This document shows, in pieces, positions 43,906-53,067 of a stretch of 64,000 bases of DNA. The translations under genes and the position numbers were made by a program. The notes beneath the pieces were generated by a model. That model was not told the DNA's origin. It ran no database searches and saw only the letters and a program-made list of their open reading frames with translations. The stretch's first letter is position 1. Each line of letters starts with the position of its first letter. The stretch is from Pokkaliibacter plantistimulans (GTDB lineage: Bacteria > Pseudomonadota > Gammaproteobacteria > Pseudomonadales > Balneatricaceae). The stretch is from positions 4,960,001 to 5,024,000 of the forward strand of contig NZ_CP177354.1 in the NCBI RefSeq assembly GCF_046844695.1, read 5' to 3'.

Positions 43906-43936
43906 TTGGAAAATTTTATGTAAGCACTCCTTTACG

Positions 43937-46135
43937 ATGCAACAAGTGAACAGTTCCGCGCTCGACAGTGGCCTCGCCTGCCTGGTCCTACTCGCCCGGT
44001 ATCACCATCTTCCCGTAGACCCAGCCCAACTGAAGCATCAGTTTGCGCGGAATGATCGGCCGTTTGGCAGTAGCGACATTATTCAGGCTGCCCGCTCTCT
44101 GGACCTGCGAGCCAAGGTCAGTAGCGCCCGCCTTGAACAACTCGCTCAGTTACACCTTCCTGCTATTGCCGCCATGAAAGATGGCAGCTTTGTTGTGCTG
44201 GCCAGTGTGGCAGAGGGCAAGGTGCTGCAGCAGTCCCCCGCTAGTCCCTCTCCTGAAGCACTATCCACCGACGATTTTCTTGCACGCTGGTCTGGTCAAA
44301 TCATTCTGCTTACACGAAGAGCAGAAGTGAACAGCACCGGTGGGGCTTTCGGCTTGAGCTGGTTTGCCCAGGCATTGCTTAAATACAAAAAGCACCTGGC
44401 AGATGTATTTATTGCCTCCTTTTTCATTCAGATTTTTGCTCTGATAACGCCGCTGTTCTTTCAGGTGGTCATTGATAAGGTATTGGTCCACAAGGGCCTG
44501 AGCACCCTGGATGTGCTGGCTGTCGGACTGATCATCGTATCCGTCTTTGATGTCATTCTGAATGCCCTGCGTAACTATATCTTCACGCATACTACCAACC
44601 GTGTAGATGTTTCCCTTGGCGCTAAACTCTTCAATCATCTTATTCGGCTTCCTGTTGCCTATTACCTCTCACGTCAGGTAGGTAATACTGTCGCCCGCGT
44701 AAAAGAACTGGAGTCGATCCGCAACTTCATTACCGGTACAGCACTCACACTGGTCATCGATCTGTTCTTTACTCTGGTTTTCTTTGCCGTGATGTTCTAC
44801 TACAGCCCTGTGCTGGCGCTGGTCGTTGTTGGCTCTATTCCCTTCTATGTTGTTCTCTCCCTGTTGATTACTCCTATACTGCGCAGCCGGCTTGATGAGA
44901 AGTTCAAGCGTGGAGCAGAGAATCAGGCCTTCCTTACGGAGTCCGTCACCAACATCGAGGCGGTCAAGAGCATGGCGCTGGAGCCACAGGTGCAGCGCCG
45001 CTGGGAGGAAAATCTGGCAGGGTATGTCGCCGCCTCTTTTAAAGCGTCCAACCTTGGAAACGTTGCCAGTCAGTTTGCGCAACTGATCAACAAGATCACC
45101 ACCGTCCTTATTCTCTGGGTCGGCGCGTCACTGGTCATGAGTAATGAACTGAGTATTGGCCAGCTCATTGCCTTCAACATGATTGCAGGCAGGGTCAGCA
45201 GCCCGATCCTGAAACTGGTACAGCTGTGGCAGGATTTCCAGCAGGCACGCATTTCGGTTAACCGACTGGGCGACATCCTTAATACCCCCACAGAGCAAAG
45301 CTACAACCCCAACCGTTCGACCCCTCCAAAGATCAAAGGCCTGGTATCTTTTGAGCGGGTCAGCTTTCGCTACCAGCCCAATATTCCGCCCGTACTTAAC
45401 GACGTCAGCTTTACCGCACAGCCCGGAGAAATTATAGGCATCGTCGGCCGCTCAGGTTCTGGAAAAAGCACTATTACCCGGCTTATACAAAAGCTTTATC
45501 TGCCGGAAAGCGGCAGCGTCAAGATTGATGGCCGGGACCTTTCTCAACTGGATCCCTCCTGGTTGCGTCGTCAGGTAGGCGTCGTCTTGCAGGAGAGTCG
45601 CCTGTTCAATCTGAGCATACGGGACAATATCGCCATTGCTGATCCGTCAATGCCGATGGAACGAGTAATAGCTGCTGCTCGCCTGGCCGGTGCTGATGAA
45701 TTTATCAGCCAGTTTCCGGATGGTTACGACACCAAAGTCAGCGAGCAGGGTTCGACTCTCTCTGGCGGCCAGCGTCAGCGCATTGCCATTGCCAGAGCGC
45801 TAATCAGCAATCCTCCTGTTCTGATATTTGATGAGGCAACCAGTGCGCTGGACTATGAGAGCGAGCGCATTATCCAGGAGAATATGCAGCGCATCTGTCA
45901 TGGTCGTACGGTTTTTATCATTGCCCACCGGCTCAGTACCGTGCGTCATGCCAACCGAATTCTGGTGATCGATCAGGGTAGAATCATTGAGCAAGGAGAC
46001 CATCAGACGCTACTGGATCGACAGGGCTACTATGCCCGACTGCACAGCTATCAGACTCATCAGCCCACCATTCGTCAGGTAACCCCTTCCGCTCCTGCCT
46101 CCAAAGCAGAAGACAAGGAGGACCGTCATGGCTAA
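43937..46135 (+). CDS. Type I secretion ABC transporter (HlyB/LapB-like)
   Basis: 732 residues from the ATG at 43937 (MQQVNSSALDSGLACLVLLA), the point where homology to HlyB-type proteins begins. The frame is open further back through the CTCTGCT repeat. Residues 1-125 are a C39-peptidase-like domain without the catalytic Cys (SALDSGLACL), as in RTX transporters that do not process their cargo. A six-helix membrane domain follows (FALITPLFFQVVIDKVLVHKG), then the ATPase: Walker A GRSGSGKST, signature LSGGQRQRI, Walker B LIFDEATSALD, and AHRLSTV. It overlaps the adaptor gene by eight bases and probably exports the three RTX proteins downstream. Confidence 0.94.
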   Translation: MQQVNSSALDSGLACLVLLARYHHLPVDPAQLKHQFARNDRPFGSSDIIQAARSLDLRAKVSSARLEQLAQLHLPAIAAMKDGSFVVLASVAEGKVLQQSPASPSPEALSTDDFLARWSGQIILLTRRAEVNSTGGAFGLSWFAQALLKYKKHLADVFIASFFIQIFALITPLFFQVVIDKVLVHKGLSTLDVLAVGLIIVSVFDVILNALRNYIFTHTTNRVDVSLGAKLFNHLIRLPVAYYLSRQVGNTVARVKELESIRNFITGTALTLVIDLFFTLVFFAVMFYYSPVLALVVVGSIPFYVVLSLLITPILRSRLDEKFKRGAENQAFLTESVTNIEAVKSMALEPQVQRRWEENLAGYVAASFKASNLGNVASQFAQLINKITTVLILWVGASLVMSNELSIGQLIAFNMIAGRVSSPILKLVQLWQDFQQARISVNRLGDILNTPTEQSYNPNRSTPPKIKGLVSFERVSFRYQPNIPPVLNDVSFTAQPGEIIGIVGRSGSGKSTITRLIQKLYLPESGSVKIDGRDLSQLDPSWLRRQVGVVLQESRLFNLSIRDNIAIADPSMPMERVIAAARLAGADEFISQFPDGYDTKVSEQGSTLSGGQRQRIAIARALISNPPVLIFDEATSALDYESERIIQENMQRICHGRTVFIIAHRLSTVRHANRILVIDQGRIIEQGDHQTLLDRQGYYARLHSYQTHQPTIRQVTPSAPASKAEDKEDRHG

Positions 46136-47489
46136 TAACGCTGTCACTCAACCCTTGCGCCAGCAGGACATCTACAGCTTTCTGCCTGCCGCCATTGAAC
46201 TTGAGCAAACTCCGCCGGTACCACTGACGCGCACGTTCCTCTGGACTATTCTGGCACTCTTTATCATCACGATTGCGTGGGCTTGTGTGGGCCAGGTCGA
46301 CATCATCGCTTCTGCTCAGGGCAAAGTCATCCCCAGCGCTCGGGTGAAACAGATACAGGCACTGGAGAGCGCCAAGGTCAGCAATATTCTGGTCGCTGAT
46401 GGCAGCAGGGTGCATCAGGGAGAGGTGCTGATCCAGCTTGAGGATACCGCGGCAGCCAGCGACGCGGCACGATACGCTGCACAGTTGCAGAATGCCGAGG
46501 CACAACTTTGGCGGCTCACTGCCTATACGCATTGGCTTGAACAGGGACGCACCGCTCCTGTAACGACATTTTTATTGCCAGCCTCCCCTGCTAACGCTGA
46601 TCAGCGACAGCAATACCTGCAGCTGCAACAGCAGGCTGACGAACTGCTGGCCAATATCAGCAAGGGCGAGCAGGAGCGGCTACGACTGCAGGCACAGCAA
46701 CGGGTCGCTGAAGCAGAAATGCTTAAAAATCAGCGCTTGCAGGGGGTTATCGGCGAGCGTGTAACTGCCCTGAAAACACTGCAAAACAAACAACTGGGCT
46801 CCAGGGCTCAATATCTGGAGCTGATGCAGGACCTGATCGAGGTGGAAGAGAATGTGCGTGTACAGCAGGCCACGCGAGACCAGTTGTCGGCAGCCATTAG
46901 CGCCAATCAGGCCACCAGTGATGCACTGGTCCATGAGAGTTACAAGACGGCCCTCAATGATCTGCAACAGCAGGTCACGCAGCGCGATTCTTTGCTACAG
47001 GAAAAGCGTAAAGCCGAACAGCGTCTTAGCCAGTTCACCCTCACCTCTCCTATCGATGGCTCAGTGCAAGATCTTGCTATCCACACCATTGGCGGTGTCG
47101 TCACCCCCGCTCAGGTGCTGATGCAAATCGTCCCCGATGAGGGGCCTATTGAAGTTGAAGCCTGGGTAGAGAACCAAGATATCGGCTTTGTCCACTCAGG
47201 CCAGCATGTCGAGCTGAAGGTTAACGCGTTCAACTTCACCAAGTATGGCGTTTTAACCGGCAAAGTCGCTGCGCTTTCTGAAGATGCCACTCAGGACAGG
47301 CAGGATAAGCAGCGTTACAGAGCACTGATTACGCTGGATCGCGACACCATGGATATTGACGGCAAGCCGGTACGCTTGTCACCTGGAATGGCCGTCAGTG
47401 CAGAAATAGAAACCGGCAAGCGACGAGTAATTGAGTTTTTCCTTTCTCCATTACTTCGTTATAAAGACGAAAGCCTAAAGGAACGCTAG
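46128..47489 (+). CDS. Type I secretion membrane-fusion protein (HlyD family)
   Basis: 453 residues. A single membrane anchor lies near residues 33-58 (TFLWTILALFIITIAWACVG). VDIIASAQGKVIPSARVKQIQ is the HlyD lipoyl/barrel-sandwich entry. A long coiled coil (about 110-300) follows, then the second half of the barrel (LTSPIDGSVQDLAIHTIGGVVTPAQVLMQIVPDEG). It links the ABC transporter to an outer-membrane TolC-like channel. No TolC gene is present in the window, so the channel must be encoded elsewhere. Confidence 0.94.
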   Translation: MANNAVTQPLRQQDIYSFLPAAIELEQTPPVPLTRTFLWTILALFIITIAWACVGQVDIIASAQGKVIPSARVKQIQALESAKVSNILVADGSRVHQGEVLIQLEDTAAASDAARYAAQLQNAEAQLWRLTAYTHWLEQGRTAPVTTFLLPASPANADQRQQYLQLQQQADELLANISKGEQERLRLQAQQRVAEAEMLKNQRLQGVIGERVTALKTLQNKQLGSRAQYLELMQDLIEVEENVRVQQATRDQLSAAISANQATSDALVHESYKTALNDLQQQVTQRDSLLQEKRKAEQRLSQFTLTSPIDGSVQDLAIHTIGGVVTPAQVLMQIVPDEGPIEVEAWVENQDIGFVHSGQHVELKVNAFNFTKYGVLTGKVAALSEDATQDRQDKQRYRALITLDRDTMDIDGKPVRLSPGMAVSAEIETGKRRVIEFFLSPLLRYKDESLKER

Positions 47490-47528
47490 GAAAGCATTAG
47501 GCTATTAACACACCACCAGGAAAGAAGC

Positions 47529-49874
47529 ATGCTCAATAACACAATTTCCTCCATAGATACCAGCAGCTCTGAGGGAGTAATAAAGGATTTACTTGGTGAT
47601 AATACTTTTAAGTGGGGCTCAGTATTAGGGCAAGGAGCCGATTTAATTATCAACAGGCCTTATGCGATAGCTTACACTGGCTATTATGCTACTGGAACAG
47701 AAAGAAGCACTCACAGCGACGTCAATATATCAGCTGCAAGCGCATTTGAATCTGCTGCAGAGGCGTGGGCTGCGGTAGCAGACGTTACATTTACTCTCTC
47801 AAGCAACCGTTTCTCATTATCTGATATCAACCTTGCTGGCAGCTCCTATGCAACACAGCGCCCCGTTGACAGTACAGACCACACCAGCAATCCATTTTGG
47901 AGTCTGATTTATGGCACCCACGTAGATATCTGGGCAAACAATAATCTCGCTTCAGGTATCGCATACAATCAGGGAGATGATGGATACTTTCATCTAATTC
48001 AGCAATTAGGCTTTTCACTCGGTCTAGATAATATAGGCAATCAATATGACAGCACGCTAACTGTGATGTCTAACAATGATGCACATAACATGATTGTTGA
48101 TAATATTTTTACAGGTACGTACCACTTCGTTACCCCATCTACACCCATGATTTATGACATAGCTGCAATCCAATATTTGTATGGTGCCAATACGCGTTAT
48201 CACACAGGAGACGATACCTATACGTTCGATCCCAACACGCCTTTTATGAAGACTATTTGGGATGCGGGTGGCAACGATACAATTTCCATTAGCAATTTCA
48301 CAACTGACTCAACTATTAACCTCAATCAGGGAGAGTTGAGCTCTATTGGGTATGACATACCTTCTCACTTTGGTGTCAAGGATGCGGCACTCTATGATGG
48401 TACCAATAATCTTGGCATCGCCTTCAATGTAGATGTCGAAAATGCCATCGGTGGCAGTGGCAATGATCGTCTGATCGGCAATGCCTTGCGCAATGTCCTC
48501 ACCGGCAACGCAGGAGACGATACCCTGCTCGGCAATGAGGGCAACGATGTGCTGATCGGTGGTGCAGGCAATGACCGCCTGGTTGGCGGCGTGGGCGACG
48601 ATACCCTGCAGGGCGATGACGGGAACGACTCCCTGTACGGCGAAGCGGGTAATGACCGCCTGGTCGGCGGCTTAGGCAATGACTTGCTTAACGGCGGAGA
48701 CGGCAACGATACCCTCTTTGGTCAGGAAGGGAACGATATTCTGGTTGGCGGTCAGGGTAACGATCTGCTCAACGGCGGCGAGGGGGATGACACCCTGCGT
48801 GGAGAAGACGGCAATGACACCCTGGTGGGCGGCAATGGCAATGATCGTCTGATTGGCGGTGCAGGCAATGACCAGCTTCAGGGCATGGATGGCAATGATT
48901 TCCTTTATGGTCAGGACGGCAATGATCGCCTGATCGGTGGAGCGGGTAACGACGTACTCAACGGTGAAAACGGAGAGGATGCACTTTATGGTCAGGAAGG
49001 CAACGATCGCCTGATTGGCGGAGACGGCAACGACTTCCTCAACGGCGGTGAAGGCGATGACAACCTGTATGGCGATAACGGTGTAGACCGCCTGATTGGT
49101 GGGCTGGGCAACGATCTGCTCAATGGCGGTGCCGGTGACGACAACCTCTACGGTCAGGAAGGCGCTGATACGCTGGTCGGGGGTGCTGGTAATGATCTGC
49201 TTAATGGCGGTGACGGCAACGATACCCTCTATGGTCAGGAAGGGGCTGACACGCTGGTCGGTGGCGCGGGCAATGACCGCCTGATCGGTGGTGCCGACAA
49301 CGACACCCTGTATGGTGAAACGGGGAATGATCAGCTGTTCGGTCAGGAAGGCAATGACCGCCTGATCGGCGGTGACGGTAACGATGTACTGAACGGGGGT
49401 GATGGCATCGATCAGCTGTTCGGTCAGAATGGCGATGATCGCCTGATGGGCGGTGCGGGCAATGATCATCTGGTGGGTGGCGAAGGTAACGATACCTACG
49501 TATTCGGCCGTGGCGATGGACAGGACACGATTAACAACTTCGATGCTTCCGACGCCACAGATACGCTGCTGTTCGGCAATGATATTGCTAGCGACCAGTT
49601 GTGGTTCTCTCGCCAGGGAGACAATCTGCTGGTGTCGATCATCGGCACCTCAGACAGCTCTACCCTGCAGAACTGGTATCAGGACAGTCAGGCTCAGATC
49701 GATCAGTTCCAGACAGCCTCTGGTGACATCCTGCTGTCTTCTCAGATCGACAATCTGGTCAATGCCATGGCGGCCTTCAATCCGCCTGCCACCGGGGAAG
49801 TGACGCTGAACAACACTGACTACGCAGGCTTGGATACGGTGATTGCGGCAAACTGGAGCAGCGCTGCGGCGTAA
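47529..49874 (+). CDS. RTX serralysin-like pseudoprotease
   Basis: 781 residues with an M10/serralysin-like N-terminal domain, a long beta-roll of GGxGxDxLx nonapeptides (about residues 310-660) and a type I secretion C-terminus. The zinc site is lost. Where its two paralogues have HEIGHALGLDH this protein reads QQLGFSLGLDN (48000-48032), replacing the three His ligands and the catalytic Glu (Gln158, Gln159, Phe162, Asn168). The Met-turn Tyr ligand is also changed (MSY to MSN, Asn182). The frame is intact and the RTX half is kept, so this looks like a maintained, secreted, non-catalytic paralogue rather than a decayed gene. It lies 39 bases after the adaptor gene behind an AGGAAAG site. Confidence 0.88.
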   Translation: MLNNTISSIDTSSSEGVIKDLLGDNTFKWGSVLGQGADLIINRPYAIAYTGYYATGTERSTHSDVNISAASAFESAAEAWAAVADVTFTLSSNRFSLSDINLAGSSYATQRPVDSTDHTSNPFWSLIYGTHVDIWANNNLASGIAYNQGDDGYFHLIQQLGFSLGLDNIGNQYDSTLTVMSNNDAHNMIVDNIFTGTYHFVTPSTPMIYDIAAIQYLYGANTRYHTGDDTYTFDPNTPFMKTIWDAGGNDTISISNFTTDSTINLNQGELSSIGYDIPSHFGVKDAALYDGTNNLGIAFNVDVENAIGGSGNDRLIGNALRNVLTGNAGDDTLLGNEGNDVLIGGAGNDRLVGGVGDDTLQGDDGNDSLYGEAGNDRLVGGLGNDLLNGGDGNDTLFGQEGNDILVGGQGNDLLNGGEGDDTLRGEDGNDTLVGGNGNDRLIGGAGNDQLQGMDGNDFLYGQDGNDRLIGGAGNDVLNGENGEDALYGQEGNDRLIGGDGNDFLNGGEGDDNLYGDNGVDRLIGGLGNDLLNGGAGDDNLYGQEGADTLVGGAGNDLLNGGDGNDTLYGQEGADTLVGGAGNDRLIGGADNDTLYGETGNDQLFGQEGNDRLIGGDGNDVLNGGDGIDQLFGQNGDDRLMGGAGNDHLVGGEGNDTYVFGRGDGQDTINNFDASDATDTLLFGNDIASDQLWFSRQGDNLLVSIIGTSDSSTLQNWYQDSQAQIDQFQTASGDILLSSQIDNLVNAMAAFNPPATGEVTLNNTDYAGLDTVIAANWSSAAA

Positions 49875-49891
49875 CATCACTGCCAGATAAT

Positions 49892-49919
49892 AAACGGCAC
49901 CTTGGTGCCGTTTATTTAG
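49892..49919 (+). terminator. Intrinsic terminator after the first RTX gene
   Basis: AAACGGCACC (49892-49901) and GGTGCCGTTT (49904-49913) form a tight hairpin followed by ATTTA. Closely similar hairpins follow the second and third RTX genes. Confidence 0.8.
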
Positions 49920-49934
49920 AAAAGCATATATTTG

Positions 49935-50190
49935 AGAGATTGATGTGGATGCCGTGAAAGCCCAGAGAAACGACAAAGCTCATCGGCACCTCTGATAGTT
50001 AAGACTTCTGAACAGGAATAAGGACAGTCAGGCACAGTTGGCTCAACTCAATGTAGCCACATGGTGCACTGCAATCCTCCCAAATCGATAACCTGAGCAA
50101 ACTATGGCAGCGTTTAAGCCGTCAGCCACAAGAGAATTGGCCCGGCGTAGCACTGGCTACGCCGGTTTAGAAACGGTAATGCCGTGAGCA
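49935..50190 (+). pseudogene. Degenerate 3' end of an RTX gene (relic 1)
   Basis: The spacer between RTX genes 1 and 2 can be aligned by eye, base by base, with the last part of the RTX genes. Matching landmarks are ATCGGCACCTCTGATAGT, GGACAGTCAGGC, AAATCGATAACCTG, CTATGGCAGCGTTTAA and GGTTTAGAAACGGT, in the same order and spacing as in the intact 3' ends. Stops and small indels make it non-coding. It shows that another RTX copy once ended here. Confidence 0.75.
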
Positions 50191-50266
50191 GGATCAATAC
50201 CACTGCCTGATCACTCACTCTTTAAGTGTTTTGCTGTAGTACCGTAAATATGTTCGAGAGGGGACT

Positions 50267-52690
50267 ATGACCACCGCTAATAATTCAACTGGAACCAACA
50301 CCTACTCATCCGTCGACGATCAAGGTACCCCTGCATACATAGACTCGCTTATTGCTCAGGATGCATCTAAATGGGGTGGACCTCAGGGTACAGGTGCAAC
50401 AATAACCTATAGTACTCCTGCTAATATAGCCTCATATGACTTTTGGGATTATCTCTATACTAAAGATAATCTACGCTCAACAATGACACCTGTTAGCAGC
50501 ATTGTAGCAGCAGCCTTTACATCAGCTTTAGAAACATGGTCAGATGTAGCAAACATTACCTTCAGAAGAGTTTCAGAATCTATATTAAACCATGGCGATA
50601 TACGTATAGCTAATAGTCGAAGCTTTGAGAAGTCAGATGACGAGGTTACATTAGCAGGTACTTATAACCCTGGCTATTCTTCAATATCGGGTGATATATG
50701 GCTAAATAGCACTCTTGATATGTGGAGTGCCAATGATTTAGAGAATAATCACGAAGGCTTCAGCACTATAGTTCATGAAATTGGCCATGCCCTTGGTCTT
50801 GATCATCCTGAAGGGGACGGCTGGAATCCAGGCTATAACCGCAGTGCTACTGTCATGTCCTACAATAATGTACATAACATGATTGTTGATAATATTTTTA
50901 CAGGTACGTACCACTTCGTTACCCCATCTACACCCATGATTTATGACATAGCTGCAATCCAATATTTGTATGGTGCCAATACGCGTTATCACGCAGGAGA
51001 CGATATCTATACTTTCGATCCCAACACGCCTTTTATGAAGACTATTTGGGATGCGGGTGGCAACGATACAATTTCCATTAGCAATTTCACAACTGACTCA
51101 ACTATTAACCTCAATCAGGGAGAGTTGAGCTCTATTGGGTATGACATACCTTCTCACTTTGGTGTCAAGGATGCGGCACTCTATGATGGTACCAATAATC
51201 TTGGCATCGCCTTCAATGTAGATATCGAAAATGCCATCGGTGGCAGCGGCAATGATCGTCTGATCGGTAATGCCCTGCGCAATGTCCTCACCGGCAACGC
51301 TGGGGACGATACCCTGCTCGGCAATGAGGGCAACGATGTGCTGATCGGTGGTGCAGGCAATGACCGCCTGGTTGGTGGCGTGGGCGACGATACCCTGCAG
51401 GGCGATGACGGGAACGACTCCCTGTACGGCGAAGCGGGTAATGACCGCCTGGTCGGCGGCTTAGGCAATGACTTGCTTAACGGCGGAGACGGCAACGATA
51501 CCCTCTTTGGTCAGGAAGGGAACGATATTCTGGTTGGCGGTCAGGGTAACGATCTGCTCAACGGCGGCGAGGGAGATGACACCCTGCGTGGAGAAGACGG
51601 CAATGACACCCTGGTCGGCGGCAATGGCAATGATCGTCTGATTGGCGGTGCAGGCAATGACCAGCTTCAGGGCATGGATGGCAATGACTTCCTCTATGGT
51701 CAGGACGGCAATGATCGCCTGATCGGCGGAGCGGGTAATGACGTACTCAACGGTGAAAACGGAGAGGATGCACTTTATGGTCAGGAAGGCAACGATCGCC
51801 TGATTGGCGGAGACGGCAACGACTTCCTCAACGGCGGTGAAGGCGATGACAACCTGTATGGCGACAAGGGTGCGGACCGCCTGATTGGTGGGCTGGGCAA
51901 CGATCTGCTCAATGGCGGTGACGGTGATGACAACCTCTACGGTCAGGAAGGCGCTGATACGCTGGTCGGGGGTGCTGGTAATGATCTGCTTAATGGCGGT
52001 GACGGCAACGATACCCTCTATGGCCAGGAAGGGGCTGACACGCTGGTCGGTGGCGCGGGCAATGACCGCCTGATCGGTGGTGCCGACAACGACACCCTGT
52101 ATGGTGAAACGGGAAATGACCAGCTGTTCGGTCAGGAGGGAAATGACCAGCTGTTCGGTCAGGAGGGCAATGACCGCCTGATCGGCGGGGACGGTAACGA
52201 TGTACTGAACGGGGGTGATGGCATCGATCAGCTGTTCGGTCAGAATGGCGATGACCGCCTGATGGGCGGTGCGGGCAATGATCATCTGGTGGGTGGCGAA
52301 GGTAACGATACCTACGTATTCGGCCGTGGCGATGGACAGGACACGATTAACAACTTCGATGCTTCCGACGCTACAGATACGCTGCTGTTCGGTAATGATA
52401 TTGCCAGTGACCAGTTGTGGTTCTCTCGCCAGGGAGACAATCTGCTGGTCTCGATCATCGGCACCTCAGACAGCTCTACCCTGCTGAACTGGTATCAGGA
52501 TAGTCAGGCTCAGATCGATCAGTTCCAGACAGCCTCTGGTGACATCCTGCTGTCTTCTCAGATCGACAATCTGGTCAATGCCATGGCGGCCTTCAATCCA
52601 CCTGCGACCGGGGACGTGACACTGAACAATGCCGACTATGCAGGCTTGGATACGGTGATTGCGGCAAACTGGAGCAGCGCTGCGGCGTAA
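50267..52690 (+). CDS. RTX metalloprotease, serralysin (M10) family
   Basis: 807 residues. The N-terminal catalytic domain has the full zinc signature HEIGHALGLDH (His170, Glu171, His174, His180) and the Met-turn MSY (Met197, Tyr199). A serralysin-type segment follows (TPMIYDIAAIQYLYGAN). The beta-roll region (about 320-680) has many Ca-binding GGxGxDxLx repeats, and the C-terminus ends AANWSSAAA. No Sec signal is present, consistent with type I secretion by the adjacent transporter. Start ATG is behind GAGAGGGGAC. Compared with its paralogues it carries one extra nonapeptide (52112-52165). No inhibitor gene of the AprI type is visible nearby. Confidence 0.93.
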   Translation: MTTANNSTGTNTYSSVDDQGTPAYIDSLIAQDASKWGGPQGTGATITYSTPANIASYDFWDYLYTKDNLRSTMTPVSSIVAAAFTSALETWSDVANITFRRVSESILNHGDIRIANSRSFEKSDDEVTLAGTYNPGYSSISGDIWLNSTLDMWSANDLENNHEGFSTIVHEIGHALGLDHPEGDGWNPGYNRSATVMSYNNVHNMIVDNIFTGTYHFVTPSTPMIYDIAAIQYLYGANTRYHAGDDIYTFDPNTPFMKTIWDAGGNDTISISNFTTDSTINLNQGELSSIGYDIPSHFGVKDAALYDGTNNLGIAFNVDIENAIGGSGNDRLIGNALRNVLTGNAGDDTLLGNEGNDVLIGGAGNDRLVGGVGDDTLQGDDGNDSLYGEAGNDRLVGGLGNDLLNGGDGNDTLFGQEGNDILVGGQGNDLLNGGEGDDTLRGEDGNDTLVGGNGNDRLIGGAGNDQLQGMDGNDFLYGQDGNDRLIGGAGNDVLNGENGEDALYGQEGNDRLIGGDGNDFLNGGEGDDNLYGDKGADRLIGGLGNDLLNGGDGDDNLYGQEGADTLVGGAGNDLLNGGDGNDTLYGQEGADTLVGGAGNDRLIGGADNDTLYGETGNDQLFGQEGNDQLFGQEGNDRLIGGDGNDVLNGGDGIDQLFGQNGDDRLMGGAGNDHLVGGEGNDTYVFGRGDGQDTINNFDASDATDTLLFGNDIASDQLWFSRQGDNLLVSIIGTSDSSTLLNWYQDSQAQIDQFQTASGDILLSSQIDNLVNAMAAFNPPATGDVTLNNADYAGLDTVIAANWSSAAA
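52112..52165 (+). repeat. 27-bp tandem duplication in the second RTX gene
   Basis: Two consecutive identical 27-bp units encode GNDQLFGQE twice; the other two RTX genes have one. It adds a single nonapeptide to the beta-roll without changing the frame. Confidence 0.85.
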
Positions 52691-52707
52691 CATTGCCTAG
52701 ATAAATG

Positions 52708-52733
52708 AACGGCACCTTGGTGCCGTTTATTTA
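52708..52733 (+). terminator. Intrinsic terminator after the second RTX gene
   Basis: AACGGCACC (52708-52716) and GGTGCCGTT (52719-52727) with a two-base loop, followed by TATTTA. Confidence 0.8.
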
Positions 52734-52774
52734 TACGAACATCTCCTTAAGAGACTGATGGGGAAGCTATGACA

Positions 52775-52995
52775 GCTCAGGTAAATTCCAAGATCATTGG
52801 CGCCTCTGATAGTTCATGTCTCTAAACAGGCATAGGTGGTTCAGCTCAAGGCCGCCACAGATGATGTACTGTAATTCTCCAAAATCGATAACCTGTTCAA
52901 CGCTATGGTGGCGTTTAATTCACCAACAACAGGAGAGCTGACTCGACATAGTGCTGACTAGGCCGGTTTAGAAACGGTGATTGCCGTGAGCCGGA
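52775..52995 (+). pseudogene. Degenerate 3' end of an RTX gene (relic 2)
   Basis: Second decayed RTX terminus, in the spacer between RTX genes 2 and 3. It matches relic 1 and the intact 3' ends in order (ATTGGCGCCTCTGATAGTT, AAATCGATAACCTG, GCTATGGTGGCGTTTAATT, GGTTTAGAAACGGTGATTGC). It is not identical to relic 1, so both have been drifting since they were copied. Confidence 0.75.
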
Positions 52996-53067
52996 ACAGC
53001 ATACTGCCTGATGACTCACTCTTTAAGTGTTTTGCTGTAGTACCGTAAGTATGTTCGAGAGGGGACT

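Noticed and set aside
43661..43936. Extension of the ABC transporter through the CTCTGCT repeat as its real N-terminus
   Set aside because: The added residues are repeat-derived (SALCSLL units), the only in-frame start is a TTG, and homology to HlyB-type proteins begins at the ATG at 43937. Kept only as a phase-variation possibility.
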